Assembly (NCBI GenBank): GCA_028532985.1
Contig: JANCIK010000003.1
Coordinates: forward strand, 4,164,001 to 4,228,000
Length of the DNA: 64,000 bases
Source of the DNA: Stropharia rugosoannulata
Lineage: Eukaryota > Basidiomycota > Agaricomycetes > Agaricales > Strophariaceae
Direction: 5' to 3'
A program made the position numbers and the translations under genes. The notes beneath the pieces are model-generated. The model did no database searches. It had not been told where the DNA came from and worked only from the letters and a program-made list of their open reading frames with translations. The stretch's first letter is position 1, and the number at the start of each line of letters is the position of its first letter. Below are positions 1-11,701 of this stretch, piece by piece.

Positions 1-589
1 AGTGATTTGAGTAGTGACGGAAGCTAATTAGCTTGTTCCGGTAAATGTATTACCTTTTGGTACAGACTGCATATCCATCAAACCCATTCAAAATTCACTG
101 CCCAAAGTTACAGTTGGACAGCACACAGGCATGATGGAGACTTGTCACTTAGCAGTGTTAAATTTCATGAGCGCTGCATTGGCAGAATGACATGCAATAT
201 ACAGTGGTACAGCGCGATTCTCCTCGCACGGTGCGTTTCCTTCGGTATACATACTAAAACCAGATTGGGACGTCCTGAGTCTGTGCACTGACTGGTCAAG
301 GCGGTGCGGACTTCGAGCAAAGTACGCCTCAAAATTACTGACAATCCCTAGAGTAAAAAACCAAATTATATTCAGTATAAGGTTAGTAAATATTTGCCTT
401 TCGACGAAAGTAATTAAATTTGAAGCTATTTATATCCGTGTGGTCCCGCTTACAGGTTTCAAGCGGTTGTTTGTTTCCGGGAATAGAGCTGATATTATAC
501 GGATTTGTTGTATCCTTCCTCGCCTTGATATTGCACACATCCCCACGAGGACACTTCAGGACTAATAGCTAATGACAATGATCATGCAT
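1..589. other. no gene recognised
   Basis: I see no open frame with splice signals, no repeat and no RNA gene here. It is AT-rich upstream sequence of the first peroxygenase gene. Confidence 0.5.
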
Positions 590-850
590 CGTCGAAGTGC
601 TATATGAATACCATTTGCCATGGTCTATAAGCTGTCATCAGACCAGTTCCGGCTCGTGTATCAGCCCCGTAGTTAGGGTTATGATATGTGTATTTCGCCC
701 AACGGGGTATGGCTGTGCCAGGAACGGCATCCATTGGTTTGTGGCGGAATGGGCGCGGGAAATATCTTCAGGCAAGCGCGCAACTCCCGAACCGATATGC
801 AAAGTACTGTGCGAGAATGCAGCATTTTGAACTCTATGGCAAGGTTTGAG

Positions 851-858
851 TATAAAAG
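851..858 (+). promoter_or_regulatory. TATA box of first peroxygenase gene
   Basis: TATAAAAG lies 75 bases before the start codon at 933. The promoter from about 597 resembles that of the second peroxygenase gene from about 5562. Shared blocks include GTGCTATATG, an AAGCGCGCAA block, and a G-T-T-T-G/T rich lead into the TATA box, in the same order. Confidence 0.7.
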
Positions 859-932
859 CTATGGTGGACAAAGTTGAAGCTCGCAGAGTCATCTGGCCAA
901 TTCTGTACATTCACACATAGCTAACAGACTCC

Positions 933-2279
933 ATGAAGTTCCTCAGCTCCTCTTCACTTCTGGCCCTCGTCACCGTGGCTGTTGCATATCCCTCGCATAT
1001 GTCTCTTGCGGGTCTCTCACGGGAGCAGCTCGACACTATCGTTCCGACGCTCGCATTTACGCCTCCCCCACCGCCCCCGCCGCCCATGAACTTTACCGGA
1101 ATCAAGCTCGTTAATGATGCACAACATCCCTTCCAGCCTCTCCAGCCCGGCGACCAGCGTGGCCCATGTCCGGCATTGAACACGCTCGCTTCGCATGGGG
1201 TAAGCTGCCTGCTACATCGGTTGAGAAAGTCTGACAGAATCCGTATTTTCAATCACTAGTATCTCCCACGCAATGGCATTACCACTCCGAATGAGATCAT
1301 CGAAGCCGTTCAAGAAGGTATGTACTTCCTTGACTGAATGATAAATTAGTAGAGCTTTTTTGTTAGGGTTCAACATGGATTACAACCTAGCGCGCTTTTT
1401 GGCTTTTGCAGGTTTCCTGGTAGACGGTAATATGATCACGAACAAGATCAGCATAGGCGCGAAAACGTCTCTTACCGGACCAGATGTCTCCCCGGCAACT
1501 GCTGGTGGATTGGATACACACAACGTCTTTGAAGGTTAGCAGAGTTTACTTTCATTATAATCATAATTGATATGTCTACAGGTGACACCAGTATGACGCG
1601 TTTAGACTCCCACCTCGGAAACAACCACGATTTCAATGAAGAGCTATTCGACCAAGTACGTAATCTGAGTCCTGATTCGAAATTAACACTTCTGAAGATC
1701 CTGGATTTGTAGTTTATTGATCTCAGCAACAGCTACGGAGCAGGGAAATACAATCTAGTCGTCTCTGGCAAGTTGCGCGAGCAGCGCATTATGCAATCCA
1801 TTGCGGGGAACCCTGACTTTACTTTTGTGTCACCGCGGTACTTCACTGCGTATACCGAGGCTGCGTTCCCCTTCCAATTCTTCGTGGACGGCAGGTTCAC
1901 CCCCGGTGAGCTCGATATGGACGCGGCGCGGAACTTCTTCCAGCTGCATCAGTTCCCGGACGACTTCCACCGCTCTGCGACACCACAAAGCTCGCGGGCG
2001 GCCGACGTCTTCAACCAGTTCATGTTCAGCCCTGGAAATAACGCCAACGGAACCAACTCCTTTGTTGAGGACCCGACGTCAGCATCGTTTCAGAACCTCT
2101 GCCTATTCTATACAAATTTTGCGACCAAGACAGTGAAAAGCCTGTACCCCAATCCCACCGGTGACTTGCTGACCGCCTTGAACATCAATCTCGGATTCTA
2201 CTATGAGGCTTTTATTGATTCCAACTCCGGCATCGAGTGCCCCCAACAATTCCCATACGGGATGCCACAATCCTCATAG
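933..2279 (+). CDS. unspecific peroxygenase (heme-thiolate, long type), copy 1
   Basis: Exons are 933..1199, 1260..1317, 1367..1534, 1582..1655 and 1713..2279, giving 377 residues. The enzyme family inserts oxygen from H2O2 into C-H bonds of aromatic and aliphatic substrates outside the cell. A signal peptide covers about residues 1-18, followed by a run of eight prolines near 44-51. The heme-ligand motif is PCP with Cys79. The magnesium motif EGD is at 164-166. The acid-base pair is Arg231 and Glu238, with the seven-residue spacing of the Agrocybe aegerita enzyme. C-terminal cysteines matching its disulfide are present. From remembered alignment to that enzyme, the substrate-funnel Phe69 position is Met112 here, while the other two funnel phenylalanines are kept (163 and 241). 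The gene looks intact. Its tandem paralog lies 3.6 kb downstream. Confidence 0.95.
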
Positions 2280-5200
2280 GCACCGATCGCTTTGATATTA
2301 GCAATTATGTTTGATGCTTTACTAGTTTTTTCCCCCTGTGTATTACACGTGTATGTACTCATTACTATATCCTTATAATGCCCTAGTCATTTGCTACAAT
2401 GTATTTAACCAAGGGACTACTAAGCTCTGCTTCCAACGTGTTGTGTGGTACTTTAGTGTGACGGCTATTATTCTCTTGGGAAAGTTTTACAAAATAAGAA
2501 CAACCGATCCCTATTAATACAACGAATATATGACTCTTCACTCGTTTCTCAGTACCTATGTCTTTGATTGGAGAAAAGAATCACCATCAAGATGCCATCT
2601 TGCCACCTGGCTCTGTGGCTCGGGTCTATATTTGATTATGTAGTTCCACTAGCATGTATTCCATCAGATATCCATCGGAATCATTCGAGACAGATCCCTG
2701 TTGAGCTCAGTGTACCTGGATAGATGGGTTTTCAAAAGATATGATAAATGTGGCTGAAGCTCTCAGAACTTTTAGCGTCGGGTACTGTTATAGGATCTCT
2801 GTGGGAGCGATGGCGTCTGGCAACGGGTTTGACCGCCAGAGGAGGTGCGAGGGAAAAGCCAAGGTAAAGCTTTGATAACGCCCCGTAAGTTGCCGGGGAC
2901 CGGGACGGGCCATGGCTTGGCGTGTGTAAGTGATCAATCAAGGTGCGGAGGGTACTTAGGTTGGAAGAGTCCGGGAAAAGTCTTGTCGGTGTAATAACCC
3001 GTCACTGAGCGCTCATGGTAATCTTGAGTCAAGTCGTTTGCTCCTGGTTGGTATATACTTGTCTTGCAACCGTGTCTCTATACCGCTTTGATATCTAATT
3101 CAAGGCCTACAACGAATGCAACGGAGGAAAACCTCACAGTAACAATCTTGTTCTTGGTACGGCGTGAGTTGGGCGTAAAGTAATTGAACCGCCGAGCCAA
3201 GGACTCAGCAGCTGTTAAGCAGCTACTACAAGAGTGGCTGTATGTCTTAAAAAGGGGGAAACAGAGAGCAATAATTAGTATGAGCCCTTGAGCGCAGTTC
3301 AGGTGGTGATGCGCTGAAAAATGGGGATGAAGATGCGTTGTTCGGATGGGTTGACTAATCTTTAAAGGCGGCATAAAACTCAACGGTAAATGTAACTCGC
3401 ATTGTCATAGACTCTTCATCAACATCTAACCTGCTGGATGCAGCAGCTGCATTACAGAATAGAGCTTAAACATAGAAGAAGCAAATGAGGAAACTCCTTT
3501 TATCCCTGAGGCCAGACTGAGATGCCCATACATACACATTATCTTTGTTAGGTAGGGTCTTGCGAATACAGCTACGTTTGCAGGCAAATAAATTATGCTC
3601 CTAGTTCGAAAAGACGTACTGCGCGCCAGCCTGAGGAATTCGGACTATATTGAGACGTTCAGACCTGGATATGCAACGCTAATGCACGAGGTGTGGAACA
3701 CACGGATTCTGGGGACAACAGCGGGGGATGGGAGTACATCGGAAGACGCACGAGGTTTGTGCGCTAAAGGCGCTGAAGTGAAGATCAGAGTCCACTGCGG
3801 ACAAAGATGCGGAGCGGCAGACGTATATTACCATGGTTTGGATGGCTATGTGAAGATATTGCTGAGCGCCGGTAGGTGATATGCTGCGTCCTAAGGGCGC
3901 GGTGTAGAATGCGCAGCGGATATAGCCCATTGGTATTGAGGTTAGGCAAGCAAAGTATTGTCTGGTGACAGGATAGATGGTGGGATAGGAAGAATCAGCG
4001 CGCCGTGCTTTGCATCATCCGAGAGAATGAACCAACTCATGAAAGCTGCATGCACAGGCAAAAGGCGGGGGGGGCAGAGAACGCGCCCGGTCAGCCTCAC
4101 CCTTGGATAAGCCTCCCGAACACGGTCAACCTAGTTGGAGGAATGTATTTACAGCATAATTTAGCGCAGAACAGAACCTTGACGAGTTTTATGTATGCGG
4201 ATACTCGAGATGACAAAGATAGTTAGCGTATACGGTGAGGAGGGTTGTCTAAAATGAAGAGTACGAGGGGATGTATTGGAAGGCATGTCCCAGACAAGGA
4301 CGAAGGGGCAGGGTGCAGCACGAGGCGTGCGGCTGACTCAAAGTAAGGGGTACGGTGCTATAGAACGATGGAACATAACCAGTGGCCAATCTTCAGCCCG
4401 GACCTTTGGCGCGCTGCATACGTATTGACGCCCAATGCTCAGAGGCTGGGGTCATACAGCTTCAGATTCAATTCAAAACCCCTGGAAAACAAGACAAAGA
4501 AACCCGCTCACATAAAGCGAGGCAGAGTAAGTTAAATGATAGGATGTGATAAATAGCAAGTACACTGATGACCCTCGAGGCAGTTATGGTACTTCGGGCT
4601 TTGCCGTGATTAGTATTACATAAGTAATAAATTTCTCTCAATATGTCGACACGCAGGCATTCTGTATAAGTTCGAGACCGCTGTGACACCTTCGGTAGCA
4701 GGCTAAAATATGAATTATATGGCAACGTGGGAGTTTGGTATTGCTTTTATGATGCAGGTTATTGAAGTTAAATTGGGCATGCGAAATCCAGCGTTGATTG
4801 TATTCTTGATACGAGGTAGTTCTTGTTCCGCTCTAGGGTTCCACTGACTGATTGTCATTCTCTTTCCAGAGTTACCATTATTATCAGGAATACTGAAACC
4901 AACATCATTCAAGTCTCCTTGTAATCAAATACATTCGTGAGGAGCTCTTATCCATAGTAACAATGTAGAAGTAGTGGAGCCTTTTAAAGCTTACCTGCGT
5001 GAAAGGGATAATAAACCGCACTGACTCAGTAATTATATTACTACCGAGATACTCTCTTCCATTCATATGTTGTGTTTTGATCTTCATGCATATGTCAGCC
5101 AGAGAGAGACATCTAGAGCGGCAGGGTAGGCCGACATATCTACACGATTCCCTGGCCCGGCCAACGCTACTTGAGCTGTGGTTGCTGGGACTCGGGAGAA

Positions 5201-5560
5201 ACAATCATCATTACTGTCATTGTCGAGAATGACAGTAAACTCGCTTGTGCCGGGTGTGTTTCAAGTTTTCGTGAGATGCTTAAAGGACTCGCCTCGTGAC
5301 TGGTTTTATAAATCTTCCCGTTAAGGCTTCAGTTACTATTCCTCCATGACTACATGCTCAGAATCATCATAACGGAATAATGTTTCTGTGAGAGTGAATT
5401 TACGGATGCACAGTAGCCTTCAGGGTGTTGGCATCATGTCGCACCGGATCATTTTGTGAACGAACAGAGCTATTTTTGGACGAGGCCGGCTCGACGTCGA
5501 GTTGAAAATATCCCCGCAAGCACTGCTCAATAATCATAAATGTCAATAATGCCTCACCGA
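2280..5560. other. intergenic, no gene recognised
   Basis: This 3.3 kb lies between the two peroxygenase genes. Several short open frames exist (the longest plausible ATG frame is 94 codons at 3595-3879), but none has a recognisable domain, a convincing splice pattern or a paralog in the window. A run of eight G lies near 4063. Confidence 0.45.
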
Positions 5561-5834
5561 GGTGCTATATGCGGGCTATGCAACATGGAATACGACTCCC
5601 GAGACCGGTGACAGTTGTTGTATGAGCCCCGCGATTAGCATTGTGATTGCTTATTGCACCCGACGGGGTAGTATGCATAATGTTTCAACATAACGTCTAT
5701 CTGGTTTTGGCAGAGATGGGCCCGGGATGGATTGTCGGGTAAGCGCGCAAACACTCGAACTGTTATCCAGAGTATGTCGCCGACGTGCAACGATGCATAG
5801 TGCGGGAATGGTGGACTCTACAGTGAGGTTTGTG

Positions 5835-5842
5835 TATAAAAT
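5835..5842 (+). promoter_or_regulatory. TATA box of second peroxygenase gene
   Basis: TATAAAAT lies 65 bases before the start codon at 5907, in sequence homologous to the promoter of the first copy. The duplicated unit therefore included its promoter, from about 5562. Confidence 0.7.
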
Positions 5843-5906
5843 CACTCTGCAGAAAACTGGAAGAGTCATCCGGCTTATTCTGTGCATTTTTTTATCACAG
5901 AGAGAC

Positions 5907-7263
5907 ATGAAGTTCCTTCGCTCATCCTTACTTCTCACTTTTGTTATGGCGGCTGTTGCCTACCCGTCGCATATGTCCCTTGCGGGTCTCTCAAGGGAGC
6001 AGCTGGACGCGATTATTCCGACGCTCAAGTTCACTCCGCCGCCGCCACCTCCACCGCCGATGAACTATACAGGAATAAAGCTAGTTAACGATGCTGAGCA
6101 TCCTTTCGAGCCTCTCAAGCCAGGGGATCAGCGTGGTCCGTGTCCGGCTCTGAACACACTTGCTTCCCACGGAGTAGGTTGTCTCCTGTGGCACTTGACA
6201 AGGGCTGACAGAATCCGTGGCTTTCATTAGTACCTCCCACGCAATGGTATAACCACTCCTAATGAGATCATCAATGCTATACAAGAAGGTAATTAGACTC
6301 TCTAATATAAATAAACTGTCTAATTTCTCCAATCAGGGTTCAACCTGGACTATCACCTTGCACGGTTCTTGGCCTTCGCAGGTTTCCTGGTCGACGGAAA
6401 CATGATTACCAACAAGATCAGCATAGGGGCTAAGACGTCGCTGACTGGGCCCGACGTCTCACCTACGACTGCTGGAGGGTTGGACACACATGAAGTGTTC
6501 GAAGGTCAGCAGAGGTGTCTCATATCACGTTTAAGCTTCGGTTCTGATAATACGGCAATACCACTAGGTGACACTAGTATGACTCGCCTTGACTTTTATT
6601 TCGGAAATAATCACGACTTCAATGAAGAGCTCTTCGACCAAGTAAGGGTCCTTGTTCTCAACCAGGGAAAATCCCTAATAAATCTGAATCCTGCAGTTCA
6701 TTGATTTTAGCAACCGCTACGGAGCTGGGAAGTACAACCTTACCGTGGCCGGTAAATTGCGCGAGCAGCGCATTATGCAATCCATCGCCGAGAACCCCGA
6801 CTTCACCTTTGTCTCTCCGCGGTACTTCACGGCGTATACGGAGTCCGCCTTTCCCTTCCAGGTCTTTGTGGACGGCAGGTTCACCCCCGGCGAGCTCGAT
6901 ATGGACGCGGCGCGGAACTTCTTCCAGTTGCATCAGTTCCCAGACGACTTCCACCGCTCTGCGACGCCGCAGGGCTCGCGCGCAGGCGACATCTATAATG
7001 AATTTATGTTTAACCCCGGCAGCAACACACATGGCGTGAACACATTTGTTGAGGACCCGACATCGGCGTCATTCCAGAACTTCTGTTTGTTCTACACAAA
7101 CTACGTCACAAAGACAGTCAAGGGACTGTACCCTAACCCCACCGGCGACTTGCTGACCGCCTTGAACATCAATCTCGGATTCTATTACGAGGCCTTCATT
7201 GATGCCAACCCTGGCATCGATTGTCCTCAGCAGTTCCCGTACGGCATGCCGAAGACATCTTAA
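5907..7263 (+). CDS. unspecific peroxygenase (heme-thiolate, long type), copy 2
   Basis: Exons are 5907..6173, 6231..6288, 6337..6504, 6568..6641 and 6697..7263. These five lengths (267, 58, 168, 74 and 567) are exactly those of copy 1, giving again 377 residues. The signal peptide, polyproline stretch, Cys79 in PCP, EGD at 164-166, Arg231, Glu238 and the C-terminal cysteines are all kept. The funnel position matching Phe69 of the Agrocybe enzyme is Leu112 here and Met in copy 1. A secreted H2O2-dependent oxygenase is expected. Start choice: the ATG at 5907 aligns with the copy 1 start and opens the signal peptide. Divergence from copy 1 is spread through introns and wobble positions, so the duplication is not very recent. 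No disabling change is seen. Confidence 0.95.
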
Positions 7264-8090
7264 ACTTTATTGGTACTCAACATTCATCCATTAAGTTATG
7301 TTAATAGTGTAGGCTCAGGCATGTAATATGTTACTGATACTGTAATGGCTTCTAATTACCTTGATCTACTTCTATTTTGTGGTCCCATATTAAGTGCGTT
7401 CTTTGCGTATACGGGTTTACTTGAAGTTCAAAGTTAAAATTCAGCAGAGGCGGGGTACGTGCAGGAGTTGGCATGATGCACCCGAGGATGCACGCGCGCT
7501 CCGAGCCGCCGCCGCTGGCTTCTCGTACCAGGCCTAAAGGCCTAAGGCTTAATCTTCCGTGCACAAACTGTATTGATAATCCTCCATTCTATTCGTAGTC
7601 TTGACGCTCTACAGTGAATGGGAGGCATAATTGATAATGCACGCAACTGATGAAAAGGAAGTAATATCCGAAGTAATTGGAACAATCTTTATCACTGTCG
7701 GGCGCTCCGGGACTTGTAGACGCACTGACACATGCAGGAATCGCCTTGTGTTCTATATTTACCTCTAACGAGCCCAGGATTTTCTGTATATACTCTATCT
7801 CATAATTTCAAAGACTAACTCACATATACCGCACGTATATTATATGTTTTTAGTTTACACCACCAGTTCAATAGGCCATATCAATGTCATGCCTCAATGT
7901 AACGTCTCCGTCCCTTTACTTTCGGAATTCTGAGGATAAGGTTAGATCATAGTACTGTTGAATCAGCTCCGTGCAAGACATTTCAATCCACAAATATGTG
8001 AGACTCAAGCGACCATCACCCGGATATCAGATGAATGTAATGTACAATATCATATAGCTATTTTAGAATCCGATCACTGCGTGTATCTGC
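7264..8090. other. intergenic, no gene recognised
   Basis: This AT-rich stretch holds the 3' flank of the second peroxygenase gene and the 5' flank of the small secreted protein gene. I see nothing else in it. Confidence 0.5.
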
Positions 8091-8093
8091 CGG

Positions 8094-8100
8094 TATAAAG
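8094..8100 (+). promoter_or_regulatory. TATA box of small secreted protein gene
   Basis: TATAAAG lies 119 bases before the ATG at 8219. This implies a 5' leader of roughly 90 bases. Confidence 0.5.
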
Positions 8101-8218
8101 GGTACTAGAGGTCATGCACAATCACCAGCCTGGAGCTCTACGTCTATCACACTTTAATTACTAACAACTAGGTGCTGGTCACCAATTCAAGTTTAACTCA
8201 ACAGGCCGTCTACAGAAT

Positions 8219-8677
8219 ATGATTATGACCGTTTCAGCAACATATCTCTTCCTTTACATGACTGGGTTCTCTCTGCACAGTGTAGCTCTCGCTCACCCCA
8301 TTGGGTATGTAATTTCAACATTGATTCATCCGTGTATAACTAATGGTTATAATAGGTTCTTTTCACGCAATGTTCAGAGCGAGCCACTACTTGTGTCTAG
8401 AACAAATCATCCCGAATCCCCAAGACTTCACATGGATGTGACAGTCGGTGCAAACAGTGGAGTCTTCCATGGACATCAATACCCTGTAGCTGCCCCAAGA
8501 AAATTCAATCTCTTCCGACCTATCTTTCAGAAGCCGGTGAGGACGCACATAGTTATCAGCCGGCCGGCTCAAACGAGAATCCTGCACGAAATACTCGAAG
8601 CTGGCCTGCATTCGAGAGACATGCAAGGATTAGGTCGCACTCACGCCACACACGAACAGAATTATAACTTAGATTAG
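8219..8677 (+). CDS. small secreted protein, unknown function
   Basis: The frame from 8219 is open for 152 codons. It contains a good intron at 8305..8355 (GTATGT donor, AACTAATG branch-like site, ATAG acceptor). Splicing gives exons 8219..8304 and 8356..8677 and a 135-residue protein. The first 26 residues form a hydrophobic signal peptide ending near an Ala-His-Pro. The mature part is rich in His, Arg and Pro and has no cysteine pairs or domain I recognise. The intron is 51 bases and has no stop in frame, so unspliced RNA would also encode a complete protein with 17 extra residues. A secreted role is inferred only from the signal peptide. Confidence 0.6.
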   Translation: MIMTVSATYLFLYMTGFSLHSVALAHPIGYVISTLIHPCITNGYNRFFSRNVQSEPLLVSRTNHPESPRLHMDVTVGANSGVFHGHQYPVAAPRKFNLFRPIFQKPVRTHIVISRPAQTRILHEILEAGLHSRDMQGLGRTHATHEQNYNLD

Positions 8678-11600
8678 AGAGTATACATCACATTTTCTTA
8701 CATTATGCTTGAAATATGTACTATAAACATGTATATGTATATCGCGTACACGGCATGGTCAATTACATGATGAAAAATCGAGTTGACTACAGCATAATAC
8801 CTCATTCCAATGATTCTTTTAACCGGCATGTTTGAATGTTAGCGAGGAGAGGAATGAGACCACGGTGCCGTGAAGAGCAGACCTGATGCTCTGTATTTGT
8901 GTCGACGCGTGAACGGGTAAACTTGATGGACAGCTGGAATAGTGAGTCGGACGCGGGCCAATATAACAGTCTGCGGCGGGGCAGATGCCAGTCACAATAT
9001 CACGTAGTGTTGACGGTGAGGCAGGAAGCTGTTGGGCTCTAGCATGTTGGATACGCAACGGATTCTGCATTCGTAGATCTCCTTGTCGGTCCCCATCATT
9101 GCTTATACGCACTCAGCGAACTTGCTTTCGCGACAAAATTAATCACTATAAAAAAGGAGAATGTGTCAGCTGGAGTCTGCGGGTTCCTTAAAACACGCAC
9201 ACAGGTACGCGAGGAGTAATAGGCAAATCGTATAACATTGGACTGGACACTTCTACGACGACAGAAATGTATGGATGGCGTATGGAGAGAAGCACGTAAT
9301 AGCTAGTTGAAGTACGGGTCATGGATAGATGCATGGTGTAGTACGCTCGCTATGGGCGCAGCCTACGGTGAACTCTGATCCAGGACGGATATTGTAGCAT
9401 CCAACAACAAAAGTATGGTTTAAATGTGAATGGAGTTTGTTGAGGAACATACCTGAGGCAAAGCAGGTCGACACCCCAGCGTAATGTGTCGAAATACCTG
9501 AACGCGCAAACAGGAATAATTTTTGTGTGGTATACCTGCCTGTGTGGGACTGGAGCGCTAACGACGCCCGGCTCTACCGGTGTGTGACAGGACAAAGCAA
9601 ATTAGTGATCCACTAGGGACGGGATACCTTGCTGGAGATGGGGACGCAAGCCGGCGTGAGCCGTACATGAAAAAACGAAGCAGACATGGCAGGTGGACAG
9701 GGGCGGCAGCGCAGTATGCGATCGCGGAGAGCAGGTACGCAAGAGTCATGCTTCAGGTGGGTCTAGATAATACTGGTTTCCATGGCAAATCGGGGGCTGG
9801 GTGATTAAGCGAATTACTGGCGTGAGCCGTGAGGGATGTCACTCACCGAGATGCAATGGATCTTAAGTTAGGAGCGCTGAAGCTGAAGGTATCTTTAGAG
9901 GACATTCACTGTTTCAAAATGGAGCAGCCCCTCCATTGACAGTGCTGAGTGTATAGCGTACAACTTGATATATGTAGTCCGGACGTGCAAAGGGTTGGGT
10001 TATGAATTTGAGCTGCACGTAGATTATTGAGCGACGACGAAGGACTGGTTAGAATTTGGGCCGGGTGAACCTGAGCAACCAGAGCTTTGCACTGAAACTG
10101 CACAGAAGGAGGACTGGGCCGCGTTGAAATATACCGAGCGTAGAAACTGCGTCCTCCGTCTATCGTAGTGGACCGTAAAAGGGAATGAGTCGGAACACGT
10201 TCTTGAAGCGAGACACTAGGATGTTGTAAAAACTTCACATCAGGATGGGCAGGTCGAGTCCTGGTAGCCAGTGCGATGTCGTGGGGTACTCAGCAGCGCA
10301 AGATCGAGTGCGCGTCACCTGAGACGGGCCCATTGGATGCGGTGAATGTTGCATGAGACTACGTTGCGGCAGTTGTGCGGGGAGAGGACCAGAAGATGCG
10401 CACAGCATACAAGTTGGTGTACACTACGAGAAGGGCCGCGGGGGGCTATGGGCAAAGGTAGTTACGCCAACGGGTGCCACGTAAGGCATTGTCGTCGGTT
10501 GGTCGTCGGCCGAGTGTGAGGCCGGGCATCGGGCGGTGCTATTTCAGTTCTCGGAGAAGTGGAGGTTGCAGCCAGGGCGCGATTAGGAGCATATAATGTC
10601 GATTCGTTGGTTAGTGTAAGGTTGGTGCGAGGTTTTGGCAAAGTTTAGTGCACGAGACAAGGTTGGTGGACAACGTGACAACCTGTGACAGTCATTAATA
10701 ACATATCGGATTTTGCCGTGATTGCCAAATTCCATTAATGCGCACGGTTTGCTTCCCTTTCCAGCGCTTGGTTTGAGTGCGCGCGGTCAACTTCAGTGTA
10801 TATATACATTGTACAGGTGCATGGTTATAGCGGGCAGACATAATAAATATGGAGAAGAAGTTTGAACTGTGGCGCAGCACGGGATCGTATGTTGTATAAC
10901 ATCCGACCTGGGCCCGTCCACATACAACGGTAGGTCTTTGCAGAGTAGAATGTACCCTGCACGGATTTGGCTTGTTCTTCACGCGTCATAGAATACCATC
11001 AGAAGCTAATCTGCGCTCATCAGCGGCATTCAACTTTCATCTTACTCCCACAATTAGCATCCGTGATACTTCTTGCAGGTATCCGATGTCGCCTACCGTT
11101 CTTCACGACTGCCCTCCCCAAGGTAGCTATGTCAGTACTTCGCGCGAGCTCTGCACATTTATACGATGTACAGTCATGAAGCGTCCCTCCCGCCAGTAAT
11201 CCAGCTTTGCACCATCAGTCAACACTGGGATGATCTTCATCAGATAAAATGGCTATCTGATGGTTTTCATTGGAGTGAGGGAATATTTTTTGACTAAATA
11301 AATAGAATAACAACCGACTGTGATATCTCTGTTGTCCAAAAAACACAGCGGCGTGAATTAATAATTTAATTAGACTATGTCCCACGGCTCATTACCCTTT
11401 CTGTACTTCTATTCCGGATTAAAATAAGCTTTACATCAATATTGTCTTAACAAAATCTTCCGTCACGTACATGATACTAGTTAATGCTATTTCAATTAAA
11501 TCTTCTTGGTTGGATATATTGTTACCTGGGAGCCCTTCGTGCCTTTCCCCACAGTTACATATATACTTGGAGATGTTCAGATCTTTTCAAATATACTCAA

Positions 11601-11701
11601 CATAGCGTGGAGACTGTTATATTTATTGCCGTAATGTGCTATATAAGATGCCTCACGACCATTGCGAATGCATTCAATCCTATCTGAATTATCCTTCAGC
11701 G
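8678..11701. other. intergenic, no gene recognised
   Basis: These 3 kb show only short scattered open frames on both strands. I found no domain, paralog in the window, RNA gene or clear repeat structure here. Confidence 0.45.

Noticed and set aside
911..1252. Antisense frame with a poly-glycine stretch opposite the first peroxygenase exon
   Set aside because: It is the mirror of the polyproline codons, has no splice or start support, and overlaps a clear gene.
3595..3879. 94-codon plus-strand frame between the peroxygenases
   Set aside because: It has no signal peptide, domain, intron signals or second copy, so it is no better than chance.
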